DNA of 22,034 bases. It comes from DAIRUQ01 sp036803245. GTDB lineage: Bacteria; Chloroflexota; Anaerolineae; UBA1429. Positions within the stretch are counted from its first letter, which is position 1; every line of letters starts with the position of its first letter. Below the pieces are notes generated by a model. That model saw nothing but the letters and a program-made list of their open reading frames with translations. It ran no database searches and was not told the DNA's origin. A program made the translations under genes and the position numbers. This document shows, piece after piece, positions 7,666 through 13,892 of this stretch. The stretch covers positions 1-22,034 of the forward strand of contig DAIRUQ010000049.1 of NCBI GenBank assembly GCA_036803245.1, read 5' to 3'.

Positions 7666-7962
7666 CTACTCGCCGGGATAGGCCTCGGGGTAGGCCGGAA
7701 GATCGTCGACGGAAGGGGACTCTATGGGGTAGGGATAGTCGCCCCCAACGGGCTCCTCGGGGGTTGGCGGCACCGCCGTGGCGGGAGCTATGTCAGTGGG
7801 TGACGCGGGTGCGGTCGGCTCGGCCGTCGCCTCGATAGGAGGCAGTGGCGTCGCGGTCTTGGATCCGAACCAGCTCTCACATCCCGTCGCGACCACGCAG
7901 ACTACCATCGCCACCGAGACAACCAGGATCGCTCTGGCCCAACGCGTTTCGTGTCTAGACAT
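7666..7962 (-). CDS. Small Thr/Pro-rich lipoprotein of unknown function
   Basis: This 98-residue product has a lipoprotein signal peptide: a basic start (MSRHETRWAR), a hydrophobic core (11-25) and a lipobox ending ATG-Cys28. The mature part is a Pro/Thr/Ala-rich spacer (about 36-70), typical of surface anchors, and then a short tail rich in Tyr-Pro and acidic residues (DYPYP, YPEAYPGE). No catalytic domain is present. It would be exported and tethered to the membrane by Cys28. The start at 7962 is preferred because AGGAG lies 9 bases away; the ATG at 7971 abuts the same site with no spacer. It is last in the minus-strand operon, 60 bases after the ThiF-type gene. Function is unknown. Confidence 0.72.
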   Translation of the reverse strand: MSRHETRWARAILVVSVAMVVCVVATGCESWFGSKTATPLPPIEATAEPTAPASPTDIAPATAVPPTPEEPVGGDYPYPIESPSVDDLPAYPEAYPGE

Positions 7963-7971
7963 CCGTCTCAT

Positions 7972-7976
7972 CTCCT
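7972..7976 (-). promoter_or_regulatory. Ribosome binding site that sets the lipoprotein start
   Basis: AGGAG on the minus strand directly touches the ATG at 7971 and sits 9 bases before the ATG at 7962, which makes the second ATG the likely start. Confidence 0.55.
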
Positions 7977-8022
7977 ATCGGAATCGTGTATGCTGCCGGG
8001 CCTCGTCCCGCCCGCTCCTGGG

Positions 8023-9053
8023 CTAGGGCGAGCCCGGCTCCCAGCCGATCTCCCGAACCTCGCCATAGAGTGTATCGATGAACAGCAGCCGACGGCGCAG
8101 CGAAAGCTCCTCGCCACACAGAATCTTGACCGCCTCGGCTAGCTCCCAGGCCGCCACCAGCATTGGCGTGGCAGCCGGGTTACCCAGCTTTGTCTCCACC
8201 CCTCGGGGTGGCACCGCTCCCTGGCTATATAGCCGACTGAGCGCGCCATCGCCCGGAAACAAGGTCGTCACCTGGCCCATGTGCCCCGCGACGGCCCCGT
8301 GCACCAGGGGCAGGCCCAACGCCTCGGCGGCGGCCTCGAGATCCAGCCGCGACGGCACATTGTCTAGCGCGTCGACCACGAGGTCGGCCCCATGGAGCAG
8401 ATCGGTCGCGTTGTCGGCGGTTAGCCTGGTAGCGTAGCAGCGGAGCTCGGTGGCCGCGTTCACGCGCCCTATCCGCTCCGCCAGCACCTCTACCTTGGGG
8501 CGGCCCAGCGTCTCCTCCAGGCACCCCAGTTGCCGATTGAGGTTGTCCTCGTCGTAGCAGTCGCNNNNNNNNNNNNNNNNNNNNNNNNNNNNNNNNNNNN
8601 NNNNNNNNNNNNNNNNNNNNNNNNNNNNNNNNNNNNNNNNNNNNNNNNNNNNNNNNNNNNNNNNGTCTCCTCCAGGCACCCCAGTTGCCGATTGAGGTTG
8701 TCCTCGTCGTAGCAGTCGCCATCGACCAGCCTCAATCGGCCCACGCCCATGCGCGCCAAGCCTTCAACGATCCAGCCGCCCAGACCGCCGCAGCCCACCA
8801 CGGCCACGCACGAGGCCAGCAAGCGAGCCTGCCCCTCCCACCCCACTGTGCCGAGGTTTCGTTGATAGCGCCGCGGAGTAATCCTGGCCTGGATCGCCGC
8901 CAACTCGACCTCGCGGGGCGCTACAGAGAGCAGTTCGGCGATCTCGCGAGTGGCCTGCAGGCTGATCGTACGCAAAGGCCCGGCGGCGGCAGGCTCCACC
9001 GTCACATGCGCCTCCAACGCGCGGGTCACGGCTGCAGCGCGCCGCTTATCCAT
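8023..9053 (-). CDS. ThiF/MoeB/HesA-family adenylyltransferase, interrupted by an assembly gap
   Basis: Removing the 100 N and one of the two identical 55-bp flanks leaves 876 bases, a single 291-residue frame. Family members adenylate the C-terminal glycine of a ubiquitin-like sulfur carrier such as ThiS or MoaD. Visible: the lead-in RYQRNLGTVGWEGQARLL (63-80), nucleotide loop GCGGLGG (87-93), DGDCYDEDNLNRQ (111-123) with the conserved Arg, Lys135 in GRPK, and VDALDN (175-180). No CxxC pairs of the structural zinc site of MoeB/ThiF are seen; the cysteines are scattered (88, 114, 126, 154, 261). No carrier-protein gene is in the window, so the substrate is unknown. Translation starts inside the fpg stop region (ATGGATAA, 8-base overlap), indicating coupling. 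As written, the sequence carries an artificial +2 frame offset across the gap. Confidence 0.85.
8510..8564. repeat. 55-bp duplicate, left copy at the scaffold gap
   Basis: Identical base for base to 8665-8719. The two copies lie immediately on either side of the N block and encode the same ThiF residues, from DCYDED to GCLEE. This is best read as a k-mer overlap that was not merged, not a biological repeat. Confidence 0.9.
8565..8664. other. Assembly gap of exactly 100 N
   Basis: A run of 100 N, a common default scaffold spacer. Because its flanks are identical 55-mers and the gene reads through once they are merged, the real gap is probably zero bases. Confidence 0.95.
8665..8719. repeat. 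55-bp duplicate, right copy at the scaffold gap
   Basis: Second copy of 8510-8564; see the left copy. Confidence 0.9.
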
Positions 9054-9906
9054 CGGCGCCCTCCGCTGCCATAGCCACGGTAAAGCTGTCGGGCGCAGGC
9101 TGGCAGACGGGGCAATAGTGCGTCCCACGCTGCGCGAGCCGCGTCTTGACGATGGCGGCGCCACAGCGGCCACAGGGCTCGTTCTCCCGTCCATAGACCT
9201 GCAGCGCGAACTGGTACGCACCACCGGCACCCTCAGGCGTGGCATAGTCGCGCAGGGTGGTGCCACCATGGGCGATCGCTTCGGCCAGCACCTCACGGAT
9301 GGCGGCATGCAGCCGTATCGCTTCGTCCCGCCTTAAGCTATCCGACCGTCTGGCGGGGTGGATCCCAGCCCGATGCAGCGACTCGTCCACATAGATGTTG
9401 CCCAAGCCAGCCACCAAGCTTTGGTCCAGCAGCAGGGGCTTGATCATGCGATGACGCCTCTCTAGTGCCCGCCAGAATCCGTCGGCGTCCCACTCATCGG
9501 ACAGCGGCTCTGGCCCCAGCCCCTTGAGCACGCTCGCGGGATCATCTACCAGCCACACCCGACCAAACGTACGCTGGTCGTCGAGCCGCAGCGAGCGTCC
9601 CGACGCCAGATCCAGCGCCAACCGAATGTGAACGCCACACGGCTCATGGCCAGGTACCAGGCGCATGCGACCCGACATGCGCAGGTGCACCAGCAGAAAC
9701 CCTTGGGGCTCCAGTTCTAGCAAGAGGTACTTGGCCCGACGGCGAACCGCCAAGAAGCGCCGTCCCACCACGCTCCGAGCGAACGTGTCTGAATCGGACG
9801 AGGCAACCGTCTGCGGACGCAGCACATGGGCCGCGGTGACCAGATCGCCCACCAGCTGCTGCTGCAGACAGCGCGCAACCGTCTCTACCTCGGGGAGCTC
9901 TGGCAT
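9046..9906 (-). CDS. mutM: Formamidopyrimidine-DNA glycosylase
   Basis: A 286-residue bifunctional base-excision enzyme (Fpg) that removes 8-oxoguanine and ring-opened purines and nicks the abasic site. The N-terminus MPELPEVETVAR gives the catalytic Pro2 and Glu3; RRAKYLLLEL supplies the conserved Lys59. The helix-two-turn-helix region carries GLGNIYVDE (167-175). The C-terminal zinc finger uses Cys245, Cys248, Cys265 and Cys268, with the DNA-binding Arg260 in AQRGTHYCPVCQ. Length is slightly above the usual 270 because of a short tail after the finger. The start overlaps the upstream peptidase stop by one base (TGATG), with no obvious ribosome site, so translation is probably coupled. The 3' end overlaps the ThiF-type gene by 8 bases. 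Confidence 0.96.
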   Translation of the reverse strand: MPELPEVETVARCLQQQLVGDLVTAAHVLRPQTVASSDSDTFARSVVGRRFLAVRRRAKYLLLELEPQGFLLVHLRMSGRMRLVPGHEPCGVHIRLALDLASGRSLRLDDQRTFGRVWLVDDPASVLKGLGPEPLSDEWDADGFWRALERRHRMIKPLLLDQSLVAGLGNIYVDESLHRAGIHPARRSDSLRRDEAIRLHAAIREVLAEAIAHGGTTLRDYATPEGAGGAYQFALQVYGRENEPCGRCGAAIVKTRLAQRGTHYCPVCQPAPDSFTVAMAAEGADG

Positions 9907-11111
9907 CAGGGTAACCGACCAACCCAGGCCGTCGACGATCGATCAAGCGTCGGCGATAGGTCGACGCCAACGGGCTCTAGTGGATCCAAGCCCAAGCTGA
10001 CCCGCCAACGCGACTCGAGCTCATCCAGCCCGTACCCCAAGACGCGCTCCAGCGCCAGATCCTGCCGCTGTCCCTCGGCAAAGACAGCCAGAAGCTCCTG
10101 CACCGTTTCGCCACCGTATGTCTCGAGCATGAACGCGACGATCGAGTGTGCTTGCCCATAGTAGAGATTGACCAGCTGCGGGTCGCCGCTATAGCTCGTC
10201 ATGGAACGGAGCGTCAGGAGCGTATCGCCAGCGATGGCCGTTTGCAGGGCGCGCTGGTTGTCGCGGGGTAGCTCCCCTTCGGCGTTCATCGCCAGCCCCT
10301 CATCGAGCCAGCGCGGAATCTCGATGAACGGGTTGTCGGTGGCCAGGCCCACGACGACATGGCACAGCTCGTGCGCCAATGTCTGTCGCACATCGCGATG
10401 CGAGCCCAGCAAAAGCAGGGTGCCTCCGTCCATGGCCATGCCCAGGGTGGTCACCCGCGCATCGTAAGACTCGCTCCGTGTTGACGTGGCCCGCGCCATG
10501 TCGCGCTCGTTGTTGTAGACCCAGATCGCCACCGAGTCGGGAGGAGGCACGCCCATCTCGGCCGCCAGTCGATCGATGACCTCCTCCGCCGCGGCCAACA
10601 GGTCATCGGCTTGGGATTGAGCGCGGCCATGCCAATACAGGGTAACCCTGTCGCTGACCAGCTCCTCCCACTGGAGGGCTTTGTCCACATAGAGGAGTCG
10701 CTCTTCGGGAGTCGTGACCACCTCGCCCGACTCTAGCACCACCTGATACCAGGCGCGCAGCTCGGTGCCTGGCGCAAACTGCCCTGGCTCCAGATCCTCC
10801 GTGTGCGTGACCGAAACGGGCGCACTGACCGAGACCTCGGGATAGATGCGGCGCACCACGGGCTTGCCGACCACGCCGTAGAACAGGATCACCTCGTCGA
10901 TAGGGTCATCGCTCTCTAGCGTGGCCCGAAAGGTGAGCTGTCGGGAAAAGGCGTGGGTCCATTCGGTGGTGGCGCGGACCACAGGCTCGGCCGCCACGCG
11001 AGGAGGCGTGCCCAGCAGCAACAGCATCAGCAGGGCCAGCACCACCGCGCCAGCCCGCCGCCAGCCCGCCGCCAACCGAGGCCTGCGCGCGAGTATGAGC
11101 GGGTTACGCAT
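9906..11111 (-). CDS. Exported MA-like zinc metallopeptidase (gluzincin-type HExxH)
   Basis: A 401-residue protein. The basic N-terminus is followed by a hydrophobic segment (about 21-35) and a plausible cleavage site after Ala-Ala (about 41), so it is secreted or anchored outside the cytoplasmic membrane. Residues about 45-145 form a beta-rich region. The catalytic domain (about 150-375) has LAHELCHVVVG, giving zinc ligands His247 and His251 and catalytic Glu248, and WLDEGLA, giving the likely third ligand Glu271. This resembles the peptidase MA-like family. The substrate is unknown. The start ATG lies inside the end of the Trm112-like gene (ATGCGTAA, 8-base overlap), and the stop overlaps fpg by one base, so it is the second gene of a coupled operon. 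Confidence 0.85.
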   Translation of the reverse strand: MRNPLILARRPRLAAGWRRAGAVVLALLMLLLLGTPPRVAAEPVVRATTEWTHAFSRQLTFRATLESDDPIDEVILFYGVVGKPVVRRIYPEVSVSAPVSVTHTEDLEPGQFAPGTELRAWYQVVLESGEVVTTPEERLLYVDKALQWEELVSDRVTLYWHGRAQSQADDLLAAAEEVIDRLAAEMGVPPPDSVAIWVYNNERDMARATSTRSESYDARVTTLGMAMDGGTLLLLGSHRDVRQTLAHELCHVVVGLATDNPFIEIPRWLDEGLAMNAEGELPRDNQRALQTAIAGDTLLTLRSMTSYSGDPQLVNLYYGQAHSIVAFMLETYGGETVQELLAVFAEGQRQDLALERVLGYGLDELESRWRVSLGLDPLEPVGVDLSPTLDRSSTAWVGRLP

Positions 11112-11310
11112 GAGGCTCCGGGAGGTCTTCGACCTCGACGTCGATATACTTGGTCCCCTCCTCGATCAGCATGACGGGGATACCGTCCACGATCGGATAC
11201 TTGCGTCGACAAGCGTCGCTCTGGCACACGAGCCAGGCATCGCGGACCAAGACCACGCGTGACTTGCAGGCTGGGCAGGCCAGAATGGAAAGCAGATCGT
11301 CCGACAGCAT
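11104..11310 (-). CDS. Trm112-like small zinc-binding protein
   Basis: A 68-residue protein with a zinc ribbon: CPAC (Cys12, Cys15) and a second pair Cys29 and Cys34, followed by the family signature YPIVDGIPVML. In eukaryotes and archaea Trm112 proteins bind and activate methyltransferases that modify tRNA, rRNA or release factors; bacterial homologues (Trm112/UPF0434 type) are less well understood. The ATG at 11310 is chosen because GGAGG (11317-11321) lies 6 bases upstream; the in-frame ATG at 11340 has no site. It is the first gene of the minus-strand operon and has its own promoter about 50 bases upstream. No methyltransferase partner is encoded in the window. Confidence 0.85.
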   Translation of the reverse strand: MLSDDLLSILACPACKSRVVLVRDAWLVCQSDACRRKYPIVDGIPVMLIEEGTKYIDVEVEDLPEPHA

Positions 11311-11316
11311 GGGTAG

Positions 11317-11321
11317 CCTCC
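11317..11321 (-). promoter_or_regulatory. Ribosome binding site that sets the Trm112-like start
   Basis: GGAGG on the minus strand, 6 bases before ATG 11310; it excludes the longer reading from 11340. Confidence 0.65.
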
Positions 11322-11354
11322 AGCGGATGTTGAGTGTCACTCTCGAATGCGGCT

Positions 11355-11384
11355 AGTATACCATACCGCCGTCACAAGCCTCAA
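11355..11384 (-). promoter_or_regulatory. Promoter of the minus-strand Trm112-peptidase-fpg-thiF-lipoprotein operon
   Basis: On the minus strand: TTGAGG (11384-11379), an 18-base spacer and TATACT (11360-11355) preceded by TGG (extended -10). Transcription is predicted to start near 11348, about 38 bases before the first ATG. Confidence 0.65.
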
Positions 11385-11388
11385 CCAT

Positions 11389-11417
11389 TTGCCGCGCACG
11401 GTCCCCCATGATATACT
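11389..11417 (+). promoter_or_regulatory. Promoter of the rpsB operon
   Basis: TTGCCG (11389-11394), a 17-base spacer and TATACT (11412-11417) preceded by TGA (extended -10). It is divergent from the minus-strand promoter; the two -35 boxes are only 4 bases apart. The predicted leader to rpsB is about 125 bases. Confidence 0.65.
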
Positions 11418-11425
11418 CTTGGCTT

Positions 11426-11438
11426 GGGAAGCGTTCCC
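11426..11438 (+). other. Short hairpin at the 5' end of the rpsB leader
   Basis: GGGAA-GCG-TTCCC, a 5-bp stem starting at or just after the predicted transcription start. Confidence 0.35.
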
Positions 11439-11473
11439 ATCATCAAACACGCCCTCATGTGGCTGATGTCGTG

Positions 11474-11496
11474 CCCACTCCGCCTGGCGGGGTGGG
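11474..11496 (+). other. Stable hairpin in the rpsB leader
   Basis: CCCACTCCG-CCTGG-CGGGGTGGG: a 9-bp stem with one U-G wobble and a 5-base loop, midway between the promoter and the ribosome site. It is a candidate element for S2 feedback or attenuation. There is no T-run after it, so a terminator is less likely. Confidence 0.45.
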
Positions 11497-11537
11497 TTCA
11501 TCTGCGAGTCAGGGGGCGGGTGCACAAAACGAAGTAT

Positions 11538-11543
11538 GGAGGA
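11538..11543 (+). promoter_or_regulatory. Ribosome binding site that sets the rpsB start
   Basis: GGAGGA 5 bases before GTG 11549. Reading from the upstream in-frame ATG at 11408 would add 47 residues unlike any S2 and would begin inside the promoter. Confidence 0.7.
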
Positions 11544-11548
11544 AAGCT

Positions 11549-12400
11549 GTGGCAAACGTTACGATGAGAGAGCTGCTCGAGGCAGGCGTCCACTTTGGGC
11601 ACCGTAGCCGCCGTTGGGACCCCAAGATGCGCCCGTATATCTTTACGGAGCGCAACCAGATCCACATCATCGACCTCTCGCTCACCATGCAAGCGCTCGA
11701 GCGCGCCCACACCTATATTCGCGATACCGTGGCCGAGGGTGGCACGATCGTCTTTGTGGGCACCAAGCGCCAAGCGCAGGAAACCATCTACACCCAGGCC
11801 ACCCGCTGCGGCATGCCCTATGTGAATGAGCGCTGGCTCGGCGGCACGCTGACCAACTTTCGCACCATTCGCTCGCGCATCGACTATATGCTCGAGCTCG
11901 AGGGCCAGCAGGAACGCGGCGAGTGGTCCGTGCTCCCCAAAAAAGAGGCCACCGACAAGGCTCGTGAGCTAGCCAAGTTGCAGCGAAAGATCGGCGGCCT
12001 ACGGAATCTTAACCAGATGCCCGACGCCATCTTTGTCGTCGACATCGAGACCGAGGATATCGCCGTAGCCGAGGCCAATCGGGTCGAGATCCCCGTCATG
12101 GCGCTGGTGGATACCAACTGCAACCCAGACCCCGTGGACCAGGTGATCCCTGGCAACGATGACGCCATCCGCGCGATCCTCCTGATCACCACCAAGATTG
12201 CTGACGCGGTGGTTGAAGGCCAGCAGATGCGGGGCGTGATGATGGACGAAGAGCCCGACTCGACCTTGCAGCCCGCTGGCGTCTATGAGAGCGTCTACGG
12301 TCCCCGCGCCACCGCGGCGGACAGCGCGCTGGACGATACCGACGATGAGGACGACGAGGATATCCTCATCATCGACGAGGACGACGACTACGACGAGTAG
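11549..12400 (+). CDS. rpsB: Small ribosomal subunit protein S2 with an acidic C-terminal tail
   Basis: A 283-residue S2 read from GTG 11549, with a GGAGGA site 5 bases away. The N-terminus ANVTMRELLEAGVHFGH and the motifs NERWLGGTLTNF (93-104) and VALVDTN-like MALVDTNCNPD (184-194) are standard. S2 joins the 30S subunit late and bridges head and body near the mRNA exit. The last 22 residues (262-283) are unusual: 16 are Asp or Glu, arranged as two acidic runs around ILII. The core ends near residue 230, so the tail and a short linker are an added extension. It is the first gene of the rpsB-tsf-pyrH-frr-uppS-cdsA cluster and is preceded by a structured leader, which fits S2 autoregulation known in E. 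coli but not demonstrated here. Confidence 0.97.
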   Translation: MANVTMRELLEAGVHFGHRSRRWDPKMRPYIFTERNQIHIIDLSLTMQALERAHTYIRDTVAEGGTIVFVGTKRQAQETIYTQATRCGMPYVNERWLGGTLTNFRTIRSRIDYMLELEGQQERGEWSVLPKKEATDKARELAKLQRKIGGLRNLNQMPDAIFVVDIETEDIAVAEANRVEIPVMALVDTNCNPDPVDQVIPGNDDAIRAILLITTKIADAVVEGQQMRGVMMDEEPDSTLQPAGVYESVYGPRATAADSALDDTDDEDDEDILIIDEDDDYDE

Positions 12401-12461
12401 CCCGATCACCAACCTGGCCCATGTCGCCAGCGATGCTAACAGACTGAGAGAGGACCTACCC

Positions 12462-13052
12462 ATGGCAGTTACAACCGAGATGATCAAGCAGCTCCGCGAG
12501 CTAACGGGCGCGGGCGTTCTGGACTGCAAAAAGGCGCTGGAAGAGACCGACGGCGACTTTGAGGCCGCTTCGGAGATCCTCAAGCAAAAGGGGCTTGCCG
12601 CAGCCGCCAAAAAGGTGGATCGCACAGCGGGCGACGGACTGGTGGAGGCCTATATCCATGCTGGCGCCAAGCTCGGCGTCCTGCTCGAGGTCAACTGCGA
12701 AACGGACTTTGTGGCCCGCACCGAAGAGTTCCAGTCCTTTTGCCACGACGTCGCCATGCAGATAGCGGCCGCCAACCCCTTGTGGGTATCGCGCGAGGAT
12801 GTGCCCGCTGAGGCGCTTGCCGAGCAAAAAGAGGCCGTGCGGGCCGAGATGGCGGGTGAGAACAAGCCCGAGCACGTGATGGAGCGCATCATGGAGGGCA
12901 AGCTGGCCAAGTTCTACCAGGAGTCCTGCCTGCTTGACCAAGCGTTCATCAAGGATGATGAAAAGACCATCCAGCAGCTTCTGACCGAGGCCATCGCCAA
13001 GCTGGGCGAGAACATTGTCATCAAGCGCTTTGCGCGGTTCCAAATCAACTAG
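12462..13052 (+). CDS. tsf: Elongation factor Ts, short form
   Basis: A 196-residue nucleotide exchange factor that regenerates EF-Tu-GTP. Residues 1-50 form the N-terminal UBA-like domain with LRELTGAGVLDCKKAL; the core holds the EF-Tu contact motif TDFVAR (81-86) and CHDVAMQIAA. It ends at IVIKRFARFQIN, lacking the second core subdomain of the 283-residue E. coli protein. Short forms near 200 residues are known in several phyla, including Thermus, so this is not a truncation. ATG 12462 follows GAGAGAGGA by 7 bases, and the gene starts 61 bases after the rpsB stop. Confidence 0.97.
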   Translation: MAVTTEMIKQLRELTGAGVLDCKKALEETDGDFEAASEILKQKGLAAAAKKVDRTAGDGLVEAYIHAGAKLGVLLEVNCETDFVARTEEFQSFCHDVAMQIAAANPLWVSREDVPAEALAEQKEAVRAEMAGENKPEHVMERIMEGKLAKFYQESCLLDQAFIKDDEKTIQQLLTEAIAKLGENIVIKRFARFQIN

Positions 13053-13061
13053 ATCCTTTGA

Positions 13062-13084
13062 GGGGTGTGGCGTTGCCACACCCC
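13062..13084 (+). terminator. Hairpin between tsf and pyrH, partial terminator or attenuator
   Basis: A perfect 10-bp stem GGGGTGTGGC / GCCACACCCC with a 3-base loop, then TGCTTTCC. With a poor T-tract and no visible promoter before pyrH, it more likely adjusts readthrough or mRNA stability than ends the operon. Confidence 0.55.
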
Positions 13085-13117
13085 TGCTTTCCAACCACCC
13101 CAACGACGGAGGCGCCC

Positions 13118-13837
13118 ATGGCCAAGCCAGCCTATAAGCGGGTACTGCTCAAGCTATCGGGCGAATTCATGGCCTCGGACAATGGCTTTGGCGTGGATCC
13201 CACCACGGCAGAGCAGCTCGCGCAACAGATCAAGCTGGCCGCCGAGATCGGTGTGGACGTAGGTATCGTCATCGGGGCGGGCAACATCTGGCGCGGTGGT
13301 GCGGCCGTCGCGCGCGGCATGGACCGAGCCTCTGCGGACTATATGGGGATGCTTGGCACCGTTATCAACGCGCTAGCGCTCCAAGACGCCCTGGAACGGA
13401 TCGGCGTCGATACCCGCGTCCAGACCGCCATCGAGATCCGCCAGGTAGCAGAGCCCTACATTCGGCGGCGCGCCATCCGTCACCTCGAAAAGGGACGAGT
13501 CGTCATTTTCGGGGCGGGCACTGGCAACCCCTTTTTCACCACCGATACCGCTGCCGCTTTGCGCGCCATGGAAATCGGCGCCGAGATCCTACTCAAAGCC
13601 ACCAAGGTCGACGGCATCTACGACGACGATCCCATGACGAATCAGCATGCCACGCGCTTTGATCACCTTTCGTTCATCCAGGCGTTGAACATGGGCTTGC
13701 GCGTCATGGACAGCACCGCCCTTTCGCTGTGCATGGACAATGATCTCCCCGTCATGGTGTTCAAGCTCGCTCCGCCCGACAGTCTGGTTCGGGCCGTTCG
13801 CGGCGAGCCCATCGGCACCATGGTGTCGCGCCGATAG
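13118..13837 (+). CDS. pyrH: Uridylate kinase (UMP kinase)
   Basis: A 239-residue hexameric bacterial UMP kinase of the amino-acid kinase fold, making UDP from UMP and ATP. Motifs: KLSGEFM (12-18), the phosphate loop GAGNIWRG (53-60), the UMP site around ADYMGMLGTVINALALQ (73-89), FGAGTGNPFFTTDTAAALRA (131-150), the nucleotide segment KVDGIYDDDP (163-172) and DNDLPVMVF (207-215). Start 13118 lies 5 bases after GGAGG. It sits in the conserved tsf-pyrH-frr order. A hairpin separates it from tsf, and 55 bases separate it from frr. Confidence 0.97.
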   Translation: MAKPAYKRVLLKLSGEFMASDNGFGVDPTTAEQLAQQIKLAAEIGVDVGIVIGAGNIWRGGAAVARGMDRASADYMGMLGTVINALALQDALERIGVDTRVQTAIEIRQVAEPYIRRRAIRHLEKGRVVIFGAGTGNPFFTTDTAAALRAMEIGAEILLKATKVDGIYDDDPMTNQHATRFDHLSFIQALNMGLRVMDSTALSLCMDNDLPVMVFKLAPPDSLVRAVRGEPIGTMVSRR

Positions 13838-13861
13838 CGAGTCGCACCTGTTCATTCAGCA

Positions 13862-13871
13862 GTGACGTCAC
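13862..13871. other. 10-bp palindrome in the pyrH-frr gap
   Basis: GTGACGTCAC is a perfect palindrome 24 bases after the pyrH stop and 21 bases before frr. No promoter boxes are visible beside it; its function is unknown. Confidence 0.3.
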
Positions 13872-13892
13872 AGAGCGAAACGGAGGCCCCCT

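Noticed and set aside
8510..8719. A biological direct repeat or a mobile-element target duplication around the gap
   Set aside because: The duplicate is exactly 55 bases, lies in a coding region, touches the N run on both sides, and merging restores the gene. An artefact is simpler.
8225..9308. Several open frames running through the N block, including hybrid N- and C-terminal pieces
   Set aside because: They arise from translating N as X and reading the duplicated 55-mer out of frame; the merged ThiF-type gene explains them all.
11408..11548. A 47-residue N-terminal extension of S2 from the ATG at 11408
   Set aside because: It would begin at the -10 box, contains the leader hairpin, lacks a ribosome site and does not resemble S2, whereas GTG 11549 has GGAGGA and the normal N-terminus.
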